DNA from: Bacteroidota bacterium
Lineage (GTDB): Bacteria > Bacteroidota > Bacteroidia > Cytophagales > UBA9547
Length of the DNA: 40,427 bases
Assembly: GCA_004293915.1 (NCBI GenBank)
Contig: RDZG01000103.1
Span: 1-40,427 of the forward strand
Direction: 5' to 3'
The notes under the pieces were generated by a model, which worked only from the letters and a program-made list of their open reading frames with translations, was not told the origin of the DNA and ran no database searches. Both the position numbers and the translations under genes were made by a program. Of the stretch, positions 9,423-17,329 are shown one piece after another. The first letter of the stretch is position 1. Each line of letters starts with the position of its first letter.

Positions 9423-10097
9423 CTATTGGTCTAATCCCAAAATTTTATCTAAGTTTTCTTTCACAACATTTGTTTCTTCTTCAAGTTTTTTTCGAATGGC
9501 TTTTTTTGCCGTTTGTTCAGCCACTTTTGCATTTGTGCCCACATGTACAGCGCATTGGGTATTCCCATCGGATGTTTTTTTGTATATTTCAACAAGTGTT
9601 ACAACTCTTGCTAAGTTCGTAGAAATTACATTATTTGATGCGGCAACTACTTTTTGAATATTGCTTGCTTCGTCAGCAGAAATAGAATTACTTACTAAAC
9701 TACTTTCTATCAAACCACTAATATTTGATGCCAATTGAGCACTTAGCTCTAGTTTTGCCAATTCAATTGCAGCCAATTTTGCAGCCATTTGCGTATTTCC
9801 TGTCGATTGTGCAAATGCAGTGTACCAAGCTGGATATCCCTCAGTATCAGTCTCTTGGCGTTTGATATAAAACCCATCTAGTTTGTTTTTTAGTGGTAAA
9901 TCTCCTGGTGGAGTTTCCCAACCTTCTTTAATTAATCTTGCCCCTTCTTTTTTTGCTTGTTTTCCAACTTTTTCGTTTAGTTCTTTTCTAAGTTGTTTTT
10001 CTTTTTTTTGTTGCTCAATGTTTGATTCTTTTGATGAATCTTGAGCAAAACAAAAAACACATTGAGCAAGAATAAAACTGATGATTATTTTTTTCAT
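9423..10097 (-). CDS. Exported LPP20-like protein
   Basis: The 224 aa protein begins with a signal peptide ending CVFCFAQ (no proper lipobox). It continues with a charged helix (about 25-60) and a domain whose centre TQMAAKLAAIELAKLELSAQ followed by later beta strands VVTLVEIYKK and TQCAVHVGTN resembles the LPP20 family, named after a Helicobacter lipoprotein, where an Ala-rich helix packs on a sheet. A charged helical tail closes it. It lies between the caspase (12-base gap) and TPR-CHAT (9-base gap) genes and should be translated from the same mRNA. Its biochemical role is unknown; a scaffold or substrate for the proteases is inference. The family call is moderate because it rests on pattern alone. 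Confidence 0.6.
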   Translation of the reverse strand: MKKIIISFILAQCVFCFAQDSSKESNIEQQKKEKQLRKELNEKVGKQAKKEGARLIKEGWETPPGDLPLKNKLDGFYIKRQETDTEGYPAWYTAFAQSTGNTQMAAKLAAIELAKLELSAQLASNISGLIESSLVSNSISADEASNIQKVVAASNNVISTNLARVVTLVEIYKKTSDGNTQCAVHVGTNAKVAEQTAKKAIRKKLEEETNVVKENLDKILGLDQ

Positions 10098-10109
10098 TTT
10101 TCAGAATAT

Positions 10110-11546
10110 TTATTTGTTTAAATTATAGTTTTCTATGGTATTAATCACATCATCGCTCATCAACATTTGCGGAGTTTGTTCTTTATCGTTTATAGTTAAT
10201 GAGTTGATAGACACTTCTTTGCGAACAGCGTCATACAGGTTTTTATAGCTAATGTTTCCGCCAGATTCTTTTATTTTTTTCAAAAGAAAATAAGTAAACA
10301 TCCCGTGTTTTTTGTCTTTATATGGCAAAGATGATTGTTCGCCATTACTTGCACTAAATACCACTAAATTGCCATTTAGTTTTTGCTCTGTAGCTTTAAC
10401 TTTTACACCTCTTGCAGCTATAAGTCCTTGATTTCTAGCACCTCCACTAAAACATGCATCAATAAAAACGGTAACTTTTTTGGATGGAAATTCAGTGAGT
10501 TTAGTATAGAAATCCTTTAGTTTTATGCCATCGCTTGGGTTTTTGCCACTTACATCAACAGGAATTAAATAAGGTTCTTTTGAAACTTCATCTGGCAAAC
10601 CATGACCTGCATAAAACACAAAAACATCTGCTTCGCCTTCTAATGTTTTTATCAAAAGATTTGTTTTTGCCACAGCCTGGCGCATTTTTGCAGATGTAGC
10701 GTTGGTTACAAAAATGATTCTGTCTTGCGAAATTCCTAAAAGTTTAGTGCAATATTCTTTAAATGCGTGTGCATCGTTCATGGCATAATCCACATTGCTT
10801 TCCGAAGACAAATCCATTTGGTAGGTTTTATAATCTTCGTTACCAATAATCAAAGCTATTCTGTTTTGTTTTGATAAATTATTTTTTTCTATTATGTCAA
10901 CATCTGATTTTTTTTCATACATATAGCCTATACTCGAAGATGCAGTTTCTGAAATCACAATTCTTTCGCTATCTCTTTGTTTTTCAGGTTGTTGGGCAAT
11001 ATTGTTTACAGGTTGATTTTGAGTTTGAACAACGGTTTGGGTAGTATTTTTTTGCGTATTTTTTTGTGAAACTACAGTTTCTAATCCATCATAAAAAGTA
11101 TTTGGTTCGAGTACAAACAATTCGTCTTTTGTGCAATTTTCCGTTTTTACCCATTTTGAAATTCGCATCAAACGTGTTCCTTCTTTCCAGTTTCCAAAAC
11201 TTAACGACACAATTCCATCGTTGGACATCGGCAAAGATGGGTCGAAAATCATATAAACATTTCCTTTTCCATTGCTTTGCAATTCTTCATAAAATTCTAA
11301 TTTTTTGTTTTGAATAGCTATTTTTTTTGCTGGCGATGTTAGTTTGTAGCCATGCCATTTTTCAGAATAATTATCTGCACCTCTGTTTTGTGCCACATCT
11401 AGTGTACCAACAACTTCATTATTAACCAATAACTCAAAACTTTCTTTTGCATTTGCCGATTTAGAAAGTTTGTTGATAATTAAATATTGTCCATTTGTAA
11501 AAAAACTTAGTGATAATAAAGTTGAAATTAAGATTGACGGTTTCAT
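10110..11546 (-). CDS. Secreted caspase-family (peptidase C14) protein
   Basis: The 478 aa protein has a signal peptide ending SFFTNG (about 19), an unrecognised beta-rich N-terminal domain (about 20-155), a Gln/Asn/Thr-rich linker (about 160-195) and a caspase-like p20 domain from about 228 (NRIALIIGNEDY). The catalytic dyad is intact: His315 in FYAGHG and Cys365 in FIDACFSGG. The later SASNGEQSSLPYKDKKHGMF segment is typical of bacterial caspase homologues (ortho/metacaspase-like). It is the first gene of the caspase-LPP20-CHAT operon. Family members cleave after basic or acidic residues; specificity cannot be read here. The signal peptide places activity outside the cytoplasm. Confidence 0.93.
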   Translation of the reverse strand: MKPSILISTLLSLSFFTNGQYLIINKLSKSANAKESFELLVNNEVVGTLDVAQNRGADNYSEKWHGYKLTSPAKKIAIQNKKLEFYEELQSNGKGNVYMIFDPSLPMSNDGIVSLSFGNWKEGTRLMRISKWVKTENCTKDELFVLEPNTFYDGLETVVSQKNTQKNTTQTVVQTQNQPVNNIAQQPEKQRDSERIVISETASSSIGYMYEKKSDVDIIEKNNLSKQNRIALIIGNEDYKTYQMDLSSESNVDYAMNDAHAFKEYCTKLLGISQDRIIFVTNATSAKMRQAVAKTNLLIKTLEGEADVFVFYAGHGLPDEVSKEPYLIPVDVSGKNPSDGIKLKDFYTKLTEFPSKKVTVFIDACFSGGARNQGLIAARGVKVKATEQKLNGNLVVFSASNGEQSSLPYKDKKHGMFTYFLLKKIKESGGNISYKNLYDAVRKEVSINSLTINDKEQTPQMLMSDDVINTIENYNLNK

Positions 11547-11580
11547 AATGTATTAAATTTTAATAAATGTACAAAAAAAT

Positions 11581-11611
11581 AAAGAGCAACAAAAATATTT
11601 TGTTGCTCTTT
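11581..11611 (-). terminator. Strong intrinsic terminator after the small lipoprotein gene
   Basis: A perfect 14-base-pair inverted repeat (arms 11581-11594 and 11598-11611, three-base loop) is followed on the minus strand by a T-rich tract. It lies between the lipoprotein gene (ends 11637) and the caspase gene (starts 11546). It should end lipoprotein transcription, or attenuate read-through into the protease operon. The stem also contains a TATTTTTG (-7-like) on the minus strand, at 11590-11597. Confidence 0.8.
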
Positions 11612-11636
11612 ATTAAAAATTGAATGACTAAAATTA

Positions 11637-12098
11637 TTATTTTTTTATTTTAGCCAAGCGAGTTGTTACTTTAGTTTTTGACGTTTTGTAAAAAAACAAA
11701 AAGCTTTTAGATGTATAATCATATTGCGGATAGAATACTGCATCGTATCCTGGATTATCTTTAATGATGTTAAAAACAGCATAGCCATTAACTCTAGTTG
11801 CTGCCAATGCAGGGTCTAATACATTACCAATAATTGGAACTGAACTTATTACACTACCTGCTGCTGAAGAGTAACCACCAATATTTCCACCATTAGTATT
11901 AAATAAACGAGCCCAGTCGATTCCCAAAATTTTGGTTTCAGATGCTTCGCCAGAAACTTGATTTGAATATTCAAAATCTTCTTTTTTGAATTGTACAAAA
12001 TTTGCAGGTGCGTATACTGATTTATATGCAGAAGAGCATCCCATTAAATAAAGCGACATAGTTGCCATTGCAACTTTTAATAAAGTGTAAAATTTCAT
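11637..12098 (-). CDS. Small lipoprotein, 153 aa, unknown function
   Basis: The protein has a lipoprotein signal with lipobox YLMGC, so Cys21 should be lipidated and the protein anchored to a membrane facing the periplasm or surface. After a linker it has QVSGEASETKILGIDWARLF, a motif that recurs in small Bacteroidota lipoproteins, a Gly/Ser-rich middle (about 70-95) and a C-terminal beta strand pair (YDAVFYPQYDYTSKSFLFFY). I cannot name the family. It has its own promoter and terminator and lies upstream of the secreted caspase operon on the same strand, so it may be part of that cluster, but this is not proven. Confidence 0.7.
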   Translation of the reverse strand: MKFYTLLKVAMATMSLYLMGCSSAYKSVYAPANFVQFKKEDFEYSNQVSGEASETKILGIDWARLFNTNGGNIGGYSSAAGSVISSVPIIGNVLDPALAATRVNGYAVFNIIKDNPGYDAVFYPQYDYTSKSFLFFYKTSKTKVTTRLAKIKK

Positions 12099-12128
12099 TT
12101 TTAAAATTTGTTTAGGTTAATAATATTG

Positions 12129-12158
12129 CAAATATAACTGGTGTAAGTTTTTATGCAA
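12129..12158 (-). promoter_or_regulatory. Bacteroidota-type promoter for the small lipoprotein
   Basis: On the minus strand TTG (12158-12156), a 19-base spacer and TATATTTG (12136-12129) match the -33/-7 consensus. Transcription would start near 12122, some 24 bases before the ATG at 12098. Confidence 0.55.
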
Positions 12159-12228
12159 ATATTTCGTAATAAAACAAGCAATAAATTCTTGTATATTTTA
12201 TTTTTTGTTCCAAAATACTGATATTCAA

Positions 12229-13647
12229 TTAGTTATAACCAAATAGTTTTTTTTCTTTTATGGTTGCTGCTACTTCGGGTGGAACCATATTTTCCCAGCC
12301 CGTTTTCCCAGTGGAAATCATTTTGAAAGCATCATCAGACATGATTCTGAGCAAATCAATATCAAAATGTTTAATATCTTCGATTTTGTTTTGCTCTTTT
12401 AAGTGTTTAAATAGGTGCTCGACTTCTTTTGAAGTTTTGAAATTTTCACAATTATATAGATTTCCAGTTTCAAAATTATTGGCTGGATAGACATAAAGTT
12501 TTGCATTTCCGCCAAAAAGCATTCCAAATGCTTCTAAAATTCCACCTTTTAGCTTGTTATATAAATTACTCGAAAATATATCAGCCAAATTATATATGCC
12601 CAAAATAATTCCAATTTTATTTTTTGTAAATCGAGATAAATATGATGCCAATCGATAATATCCTTGATAATCAGAAATCAAAACGGTATAGCCAAGTGAG
12701 CATAAAATCTCTACCCGATCAATAAAATCTTTGTAATTTAATTCTCCTGTTTCGCTGCCCGATTGTAAATTGAAAAGTGTGAGTTCTGCAACTGTTATTA
12801 AATTTTCGTTCGTTACTCCTTCTTCTTTTTTAAACTGCTCAATACCACGATGATACATATCTTGGTTGAGCAATGTAAAAGGTCTGAACCTGCCTCGGTA
12901 AGCCAAAATATTTTTTTTATAAAACACATCCGAAGCTTGCAAAACTTCGCCTGATGGTCCAAAAAGTGCCGAACGTGTCATTTTGTTTTTTACCAACTGT
13001 AAAGCCAATATTCGATTATCAACATGCTCAAAATCAGGACCTTTGAGTCGAAACATATCAATTTCAATTCTGCCTTTATCTATTTCTTCGGTAAGCGTTG
13101 TGATAATATCTTCAGGATTTGTGTTTCTGTATAAACAAGCATAAATTAGGTTTACACCAAGTGTGCCAACGGCTTGTTGTTGCAAATTGGCATCGTTATC
13201 GAGCAAACGCACATGCAAAATACACTCGTTTGGTTTGGTGTTTGGACTCAACTGAAATTGAATTCCCATCCATCCATGTCCTTCGTTATCTTTTTTGAAA
13301 TTTATTGTAGTTAAAGTATTTGCATAAGCAAAAAACAGTGTTTCTTTTCCTCTTTTTTCGGTCAATCGCTCGTCTAAAAGTCCAAATTCGCGAGAAATCA
13401 TTTTTAATAATCTGGATTGTGTAACATATCTGTTGCCTGGTTCTGCACCATAAATGGCATCGCTAAAAGTCATATCATAAGCACTCATGGTTTTTGCTAT
13501 GGTTTGCGAAGCGGCTCCAGCTTTGAAAAAATGTGCTGCAACTTCTTGTCCAGCACCTATTTCTGCAAATGTTCCATAAGTTCGCTTGTCAAGGTTTATT
13601 GCCAAAGCTTTTTGTTTCACTCCAAGAATTTGTGTGTTTTCTGCCAT
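12229..13647 (-). CDS. Conserved cytoplasmic protein of unknown function, 472 aa
   Basis: The protein lacks a signal peptide and starts MAENTQILGVKQKALAINLD. It has a highly patterned N-terminus (YGTFAEIGAGQEVAAHFFKAG and TIAKTMSAYDMTFSDAIYG) that I recall from a widely distributed, uncharacterised bacterial family of about this length; homologues carry unreliable names in databases, and I give none. No catalytic motif of a known enzyme class is apparent to me. It is a single-gene unit with a good promoter on the minus strand, divergent from yceI. The soluble, acidic/basic-balanced sequence and strong family-like motifs suggest an enzyme or a stress-related protein (inference). Confidence 0.8.
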   Translation of the reverse strand: MAENTQILGVKQKALAINLDKRTYGTFAEIGAGQEVAAHFFKAGAASQTIAKTMSAYDMTFSDAIYGAEPGNRYVTQSRLLKMISREFGLLDERLTEKRGKETLFFAYANTLTTINFKKDNEGHGWMGIQFQLSPNTKPNECILHVRLLDNDANLQQQAVGTLGVNLIYACLYRNTNPEDIITTLTEEIDKGRIEIDMFRLKGPDFEHVDNRILALQLVKNKMTRSALFGPSGEVLQASDVFYKKNILAYRGRFRPFTLLNQDMYHRGIEQFKKEEGVTNENLITVAELTLFNLQSGSETGELNYKDFIDRVEILCSLGYTVLISDYQGYYRLASYLSRFTKNKIGIILGIYNLADIFSSNLYNKLKGGILEAFGMLFGGNAKLYVYPANNFETGNLYNCENFKTSKEVEHLFKHLKEQNKIEDIKHFDIDLLRIMSDDAFKMISTGKTGWENMVPPEVAATIKEKKLFGYN

Positions 13648-13672
13648 TTTTACGTTACTAATTTATTATACA

Positions 13673-13702
13673 CAAATTTATCATAACTAGCTTGATAAGC
13701 AA
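13673..13702 (-). promoter_or_regulatory. Bacteroidota-type promoter for the 472-aa protein
   Basis: On the minus strand TTG (13702-13700), a 19-base spacer and TAAATTTG (13680-13673) fit the consensus well. The start would be near 13666, about 19 bases before the ATG at 13647. Confidence 0.6.
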
Positions 13703-13878
13703 ATATTTATATAAATTATATTGTTTGTGGTTTGGTAAAATAAATTTTATAGATTATTTATGATATGAAAAAAAACAGTAGATTTACCATTGTAATATTG
13801 TGTTTTTACAAATTAAAAAAAACTTTTTTGATTTGTTTGAATTTCACTTCGTGCTTACATTTAGATAATATTTTGACC

Positions 13879-14427
13879 ATGAAAAAGTTATTGTGTTTTT
13901 TGTTTTTTGCATCATATTATACAAATGCACAAAGTTTATTTATGCTCAAAACAAGCCAAGTTACTTTTTTTGCTGGCACACCAATCGAAGATATTGATGC
14001 TAAAAATACAAAATCGACCAGTTTTATAAATTTAAAAACTGGCGATATTATGGTTTCTATTCCAAATAAAGATTTTGTTTTTAAACGTGGATTGATGCAA
14101 GAACACTTTAATGAAAATTATATGGAATCCGAAAAATATCCTAAATCTACGTTTAAAGGCACTATTCAAAATATTGATTCGTTGAATTTACAATCTGGCG
14201 AACCTCAAAAAATTGCTGTAAAAGGAATTTTAAATATGCATGGTGTTGAGCAAAATCAACTAATAAATGCAGTAATTTCCGCACAAAAAAATGGTTTATT
14301 TGTCGAATCTTCTTTTTTTGTAAAACTCGAAGATTTTAAAATTGATAGACCAAAAATTGTTTGGGAAAAATTAGCCGAAAAAGTAGAAGTAAAATTAAAA
14401 TTCGAGTATGTACCGTATCAAAAATAG
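13879..14427 (+). CDS. YceI-family periplasmic protein
   Basis: I choose the ATG at 13879 because it begins a proper signal peptide (MKKLLCFLFFASYYTNAQ); the frame is open further upstream to 13765 but that 38-residue extension would bury the signal. The 182 aa product shows YceI features: SQVTFFAGTPIEDIDAKN near the start, the central FKRGLMQEHFNENYMESEKY followed by PKSTFKG, and VKGILNMHGVEQ. YceI proteins are lipocalin-like barrels that bind long isoprenoid or lipid chains in the periplasm. The gene overlaps the DUF5777 gene by 20 bases, so the two are translationally linked. Confidence 0.9.
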   Translation: MKKLLCFLFFASYYTNAQSLFMLKTSQVTFFAGTPIEDIDAKNTKSTSFINLKTGDIMVSIPNKDFVFKRGLMQEHFNENYMESEKYPKSTFKGTIQNIDSLNLQSGEPQKIAVKGILNMHGVEQNQLINAVISAQKNGLFVESSFFVKLEDFKIDRPKIVWEKLAEKVEVKLKFEYVPYQK

Positions 14428-15304
14428 TTTTTTTATTGTTTTATTTTCTGTTTTAGGATTAAAAGCACAAAATTTAGATTCTTTGGTGGCTTCGCTTGAG
14501 CCAAAAGAGAATATTAAATACACTGATTATATCTTTAAAGGTACAAAAATTATAAATGGACATTCGATTGAATGCACAAAAAAAGGTGCATTGCAATTGA
14601 TGTTTCAACATCGCTTTTCACCAATAGGAAATGGCATAAAAGATTTTTTTGGACTCGATGGTGCCACAATCCGATTTGGATTTGATTATGGAATCACAAA
14701 ATGGCTTTCGGTTGGTATTGGCAGAAGCACAACGCAAAAAGCTTATGACGGATTTTTGAAAGCCAAACTTTTTAAGCAATCGAATAAAATGCCTTTTGGG
14801 ATTGTTTTATTGGGTACAACCGCCATAAAAACAGACAATTGGACTGCCAAACTTGAAGATGATATTTTTGCTCACCGTATGTTTTATACCACACAATTAA
14901 TTATTGCTCGAAAATTTACTGAACGATTTTCGGCTCAAATTACCCCAACTTTAGTACATCGAAATTATGTTACAAATCCAAATGCACAAAATAATGTTTT
15001 TGCACTTGGCTTAGGTTTGAGATATAAAATTTCAAAACGTATGGCAATAGTAGGGGAGTATTTCTATGCAAATGCCCGTCAATTAGAAGATAATTATTTT
15101 GGAAATACTGTCGCTTTGGGCTTAGATATAGAAACTGGAGGACATATTTTCCAACTTCATTTTACAAATGCTTCGGGTATGGTTGAGCATCAATTTATTG
15201 GAATGACCAGAGAAAATATTACGAATGGTATAAATTCAATCCGAATCGGATTTAATCTTAATCGAGTTTTCACTCTTGTCAAAAATTCTGAATCAAGTTG
15301 GTAA
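14408..15304 (+). CDS. DUF5777 family outer-membrane barrel-like protein
   Basis: The 298 aa protein has a signal peptide (ending VLGLKAQ, about 21) and the features of the DUF5777 family: GALQLMFQHRFSPIGNGIKD followed by FFGLDGATIRFGFDYGI, repeated amphipathic strands, and near the end GGHIFQLHFTNASGMVEHQF then IG. Such proteins are predicted outer-membrane barrels in Bacteroidota, commonly next to YceI or cytochrome-related genes. Its start lies 20 bases inside the yceI frame, so coupled translation is likely. It is tail-to-tail with the DUF2851 gene, one base apart. The biochemical function is unknown. Confidence 0.85.
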   Translation: MYRIKNSFFIVLFSVLGLKAQNLDSLVASLEPKENIKYTDYIFKGTKIINGHSIECTKKGALQLMFQHRFSPIGNGIKDFFGLDGATIRFGFDYGITKWLSVGIGRSTTQKAYDGFLKAKLFKQSNKMPFGIVLLGTTAIKTDNWTAKLEDDIFAHRMFYTTQLIIARKFTERFSAQITPTLVHRNYVTNPNAQNNVFALGLGLRYKISKRMAIVGEYFYANARQLEDNYFGNTVALGLDIETGGHIFQLHFTNASGMVEHQFIGMTRENITNGINSIRIGFNLNRVFTLVKNSESSW

Positions 15305-15305
15305 T

Positions 15306-16589
15306 TCAAGCACTATTTTCCTTTAAAATAGTTTGTCCAATACTGCATTTTAAGCATTTTTTTTGTACACAAAACTCATTATAAAGTTCTATCATAGCCT
15401 GCGAATCGTATGCTGATTTGGGTATTGTGCCAGTATTTTCAAAAATTCGGGTAATTTTATTGTCTTCTGCGGGTAGATTTTCTAAAAGCAAAACCGAATC
15501 TGCAATTAAATCGGAATTATCTTTCCAAATGCCATAGGCTGCTTTTGTTTGGCAAATGGTGTTAATTACCACATTTTCAATCGATTGTTTGCCTGAAAAT
15601 AATAAATTACGCTTCGATAAATCGCCAAAATTTATGTGTTTTTGCCAATAAGGAGATGGATTGATTTTAAAAATTATTGCTATTTCTTTGGGTTCTTTGG
15701 TTTCAAAAAATACGCGATTTAGATTTTGATTATGTTGCAAAATTCCAGCCAATTGTGCAATCCGAACAGTAGGAAAATTATGTGGTCGAAGCCTGAAAAA
15801 CTTCCATTCTGAGTGATTAAGCCTGTTTTTTAAGTTGTGTTTGGAACTTAAATATGCAAATTCTTTTGTTAATTCTTTTTGATAATCATCTTTTGGGCTC
15901 TCATCCAAAAAGCCAGCAATGCCAAAAAGTAATGCTTCGATTTGGATTCTGTTTTCTGCCTGTTTTTGTATGATTTTATAAGGCAAAAGTTCGGCTAGTC
16001 TAGCAAATGGTTCAGCATTGGTTTTAAAACCAAAATTTCTGAGCAAAAAATGATAACAAGTTTGTTCCCAATCGGCATTATATTTTTGAAATTGTGCTAA
16101 AATTTCAACTGCTTTTCGTTCTAATCTGCGATGCAAAACACCATCAAACATCGAAAGTTTTATTACTGATTCTATATTTGAAAAATGCGAAGCACAAGCA
16201 AGTGTTGATTGATTATTGATGAGTGCATAATATTTTTTAAGCATCTCATTATCAATTATTTGTTTGAGTTCTAAGGTTGGAATTAATTTGTTTTTAGCAT
16301 CAAAAATTGGTTTATTGTTTTCGTAAACCACATGCAAAATCACATTTTCATACGCTTTGTGATTCGAGTGTTTATGTAAATTCCAGTCCGAAGATTTTAC
16401 ATGAATTTCTACACTTCCTGCCCATTCTATTTCTCCAATTTTAATTTTTGCATGTAAAAAATCTGGACCTTCGTTGATATTTAGAATCCCTTTTGAATAG
16501 ATTTCTATTTTTTCGTTTTCAGAAGTAAAAATTGGTTTTGTCGAAAAATTACCAAATTGCCAAAGGTATTGAAGGATGTCTTCACGCAT
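15306..16589 (-). CDS. DUF2851 family protein
   Basis: The 427 aa protein starts MREDILQYLWQFGNF and shows the diagnostic block ILNINEGPDFLHAKIKIGEI followed by EWAGSVEIHVKSSDWNLHKH, then YENVILHVVYEN, all typical of DUF2851, a Bacteroidota family of unknown function. The N-terminal half resembles nuclease-like beta sheets in pattern, while the C-terminal half is helical (RLRPHNFPTVRIAQLAGIL). Two Cys near the C-terminus (VQKKCLKCSIG) form a CxxC. No signal peptide is present, so it is cytoplasmic. It stands alone between convergent and divergent neighbours. Confidence 0.88.
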   Translation of the reverse strand: MREDILQYLWQFGNFSTKPIFTSENEKIEIYSKGILNINEGPDFLHAKIKIGEIEWAGSVEIHVKSSDWNLHKHSNHKAYENVILHVVYENNKPIFDAKNKLIPTLELKQIIDNEMLKKYYALINNQSTLACASHFSNIESVIKLSMFDGVLHRRLERKAVEILAQFQKYNADWEQTCYHFLLRNFGFKTNAEPFARLAELLPYKIIQKQAENRIQIEALLFGIAGFLDESPKDDYQKELTKEFAYLSSKHNLKNRLNHSEWKFFRLRPHNFPTVRIAQLAGILQHNQNLNRVFFETKEPKEIAIIFKINPSPYWQKHINFGDLSKRNLLFSGKQSIENVVINTICQTKAAYGIWKDNSDLIADSVLLLENLPAEDNKITRIFENTGTIPKSAYDSQAMIELYNEFCVQKKCLKCSIGQTILKENSA

Positions 16590-16659
16590 TTTTTTACTAT
16601 TTTTTTACTATTTTTTTCTAAAATTTGAGATAAAATTCTGATTATTAGCTACAAATAAC

Positions 16660-16667
16660 TATTTTTG
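16660..16667 (+). promoter_or_regulatory. -7 element that decides the start of the coiled-coil/SPOR-like gene
   Basis: TATTTTTG matches TAnnTTTG. It overlaps the alternative TTG start at 16665, so transcription would begin near 16674 and only the ATG at 16719 can be used. No TTG at standard -33 spacing was found. Confidence 0.4.
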
Positions 16668-16718
16668 AAAAAACAATTCGACCTAAATCAACGTAATTAT
16701 ATAAAAGTTAATATTTAC

Positions 16719-17321
16719 ATGCAACGTATCACACACAATATATTTCTTTTACTTGTACTTTTTTCGCATTTTATCTTTGCTCAAGATGATAGAAAAGAAT
16801 GGGAAAAAAAGAAAAAAGAAATGGATCCGCTCGAATTAAAACGTATTTTAGACGAAAATAATTCGTTAAAAGCTGATATTGCTGCAAAGAAAAACACCTT
16901 ATCAGAAATCGAAACCAATTTTGCTCAAAAATCCGAAGAACTAAAAAAATTAGCTGATGAGTTTAATAATTATAAAAACAGTGTAAATACTGCAACTGCT
17001 CCTAAAAAAAACGAAACCGATATTACAACAACTACACCTGAAAAGAAAGAACTTTTAACAAAAGGTGTGATTTTTAAAGTGCAAATTGGAGCTTTTAAAA
17101 ATAAAGATTTACGAAAATATTTTGAAAACAACAAAAATTTCAGTGGCGATGTGGACGAAGATGGTGTAAAAAAATATACTATTGGCTACTTTAATGATTA
17201 CTGGGAAGCCGATACATTTAAAAAATATTTACGCGAAATGGGTGTGCGTGACGCTTGGATTGTGCCATACAAAAACGGCAAACGTGTAAATATCCGTGAT
17301 GTGTTAGAAGGAGTAATTTAA
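16719..17321 (+). CDS. Exported coiled-coil protein with SPOR-like C-terminal domain
   Basis: The ATG at 16719 is preferred because it starts the signal peptide (MQRITHNIFLLLVLFSHFIFAQ); an upstream in-frame TTG lies inside a -7 element. The 200 aa product has a Lys/Glu-rich coiled coil (about 25-95, for example LKRILDENNSLKADIAAKKN), a Thr/Pro linker and a C-terminal domain of about 70 residues starting FKVQIGAFKNKDLRKYFE and ending YLREMGVRDAWIVPYKNGKR. The VQIGAF...Y.IG.F...A..F...G pattern is SPOR-like; Bacteroidota homologues are sometimes labelled ezrin/radixin/moesin-like because of the coiled coil. A role in envelope structure is likely. It faces manC, eight bases tail-to-tail. Confidence 0.8.
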   Translation: MQRITHNIFLLLVLFSHFIFAQDDRKEWEKKKKEMDPLELKRILDENNSLKADIAAKKNTLSEIETNFAQKSEELKKLADEFNNYKNSVNTATAPKKNETDITTTTPEKKELLTKGVIFKVQIGAFKNKDLRKYFENNKNFSGDVDEDGVKKYTIGYFNDYWEADTFKKYLREMGVRDAWIVPYKNGKRVNIRDVLEGVI

Positions 17322-17329
17322 TTTCCTAT

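Noticed and set aside
6579-11546. Craspase-like or CHAT-gasdermin defence locus
   Set aside because: No gRAMP, CRISPR array or gasdermin-like gene is present, and both proteases carry signal peptides.
13765-13878. N-terminal extension of the yceI frame
   Set aside because: The 38 extra residues would bury the good signal peptide starting at 13879 and have no family support.
16665-16718. Upstream TTG start of the coiled-coil/SPOR-like gene
   Set aside because: It lies inside a TATTTTTG -7 element, and the ATG at 16719 gives a proper signal peptide.
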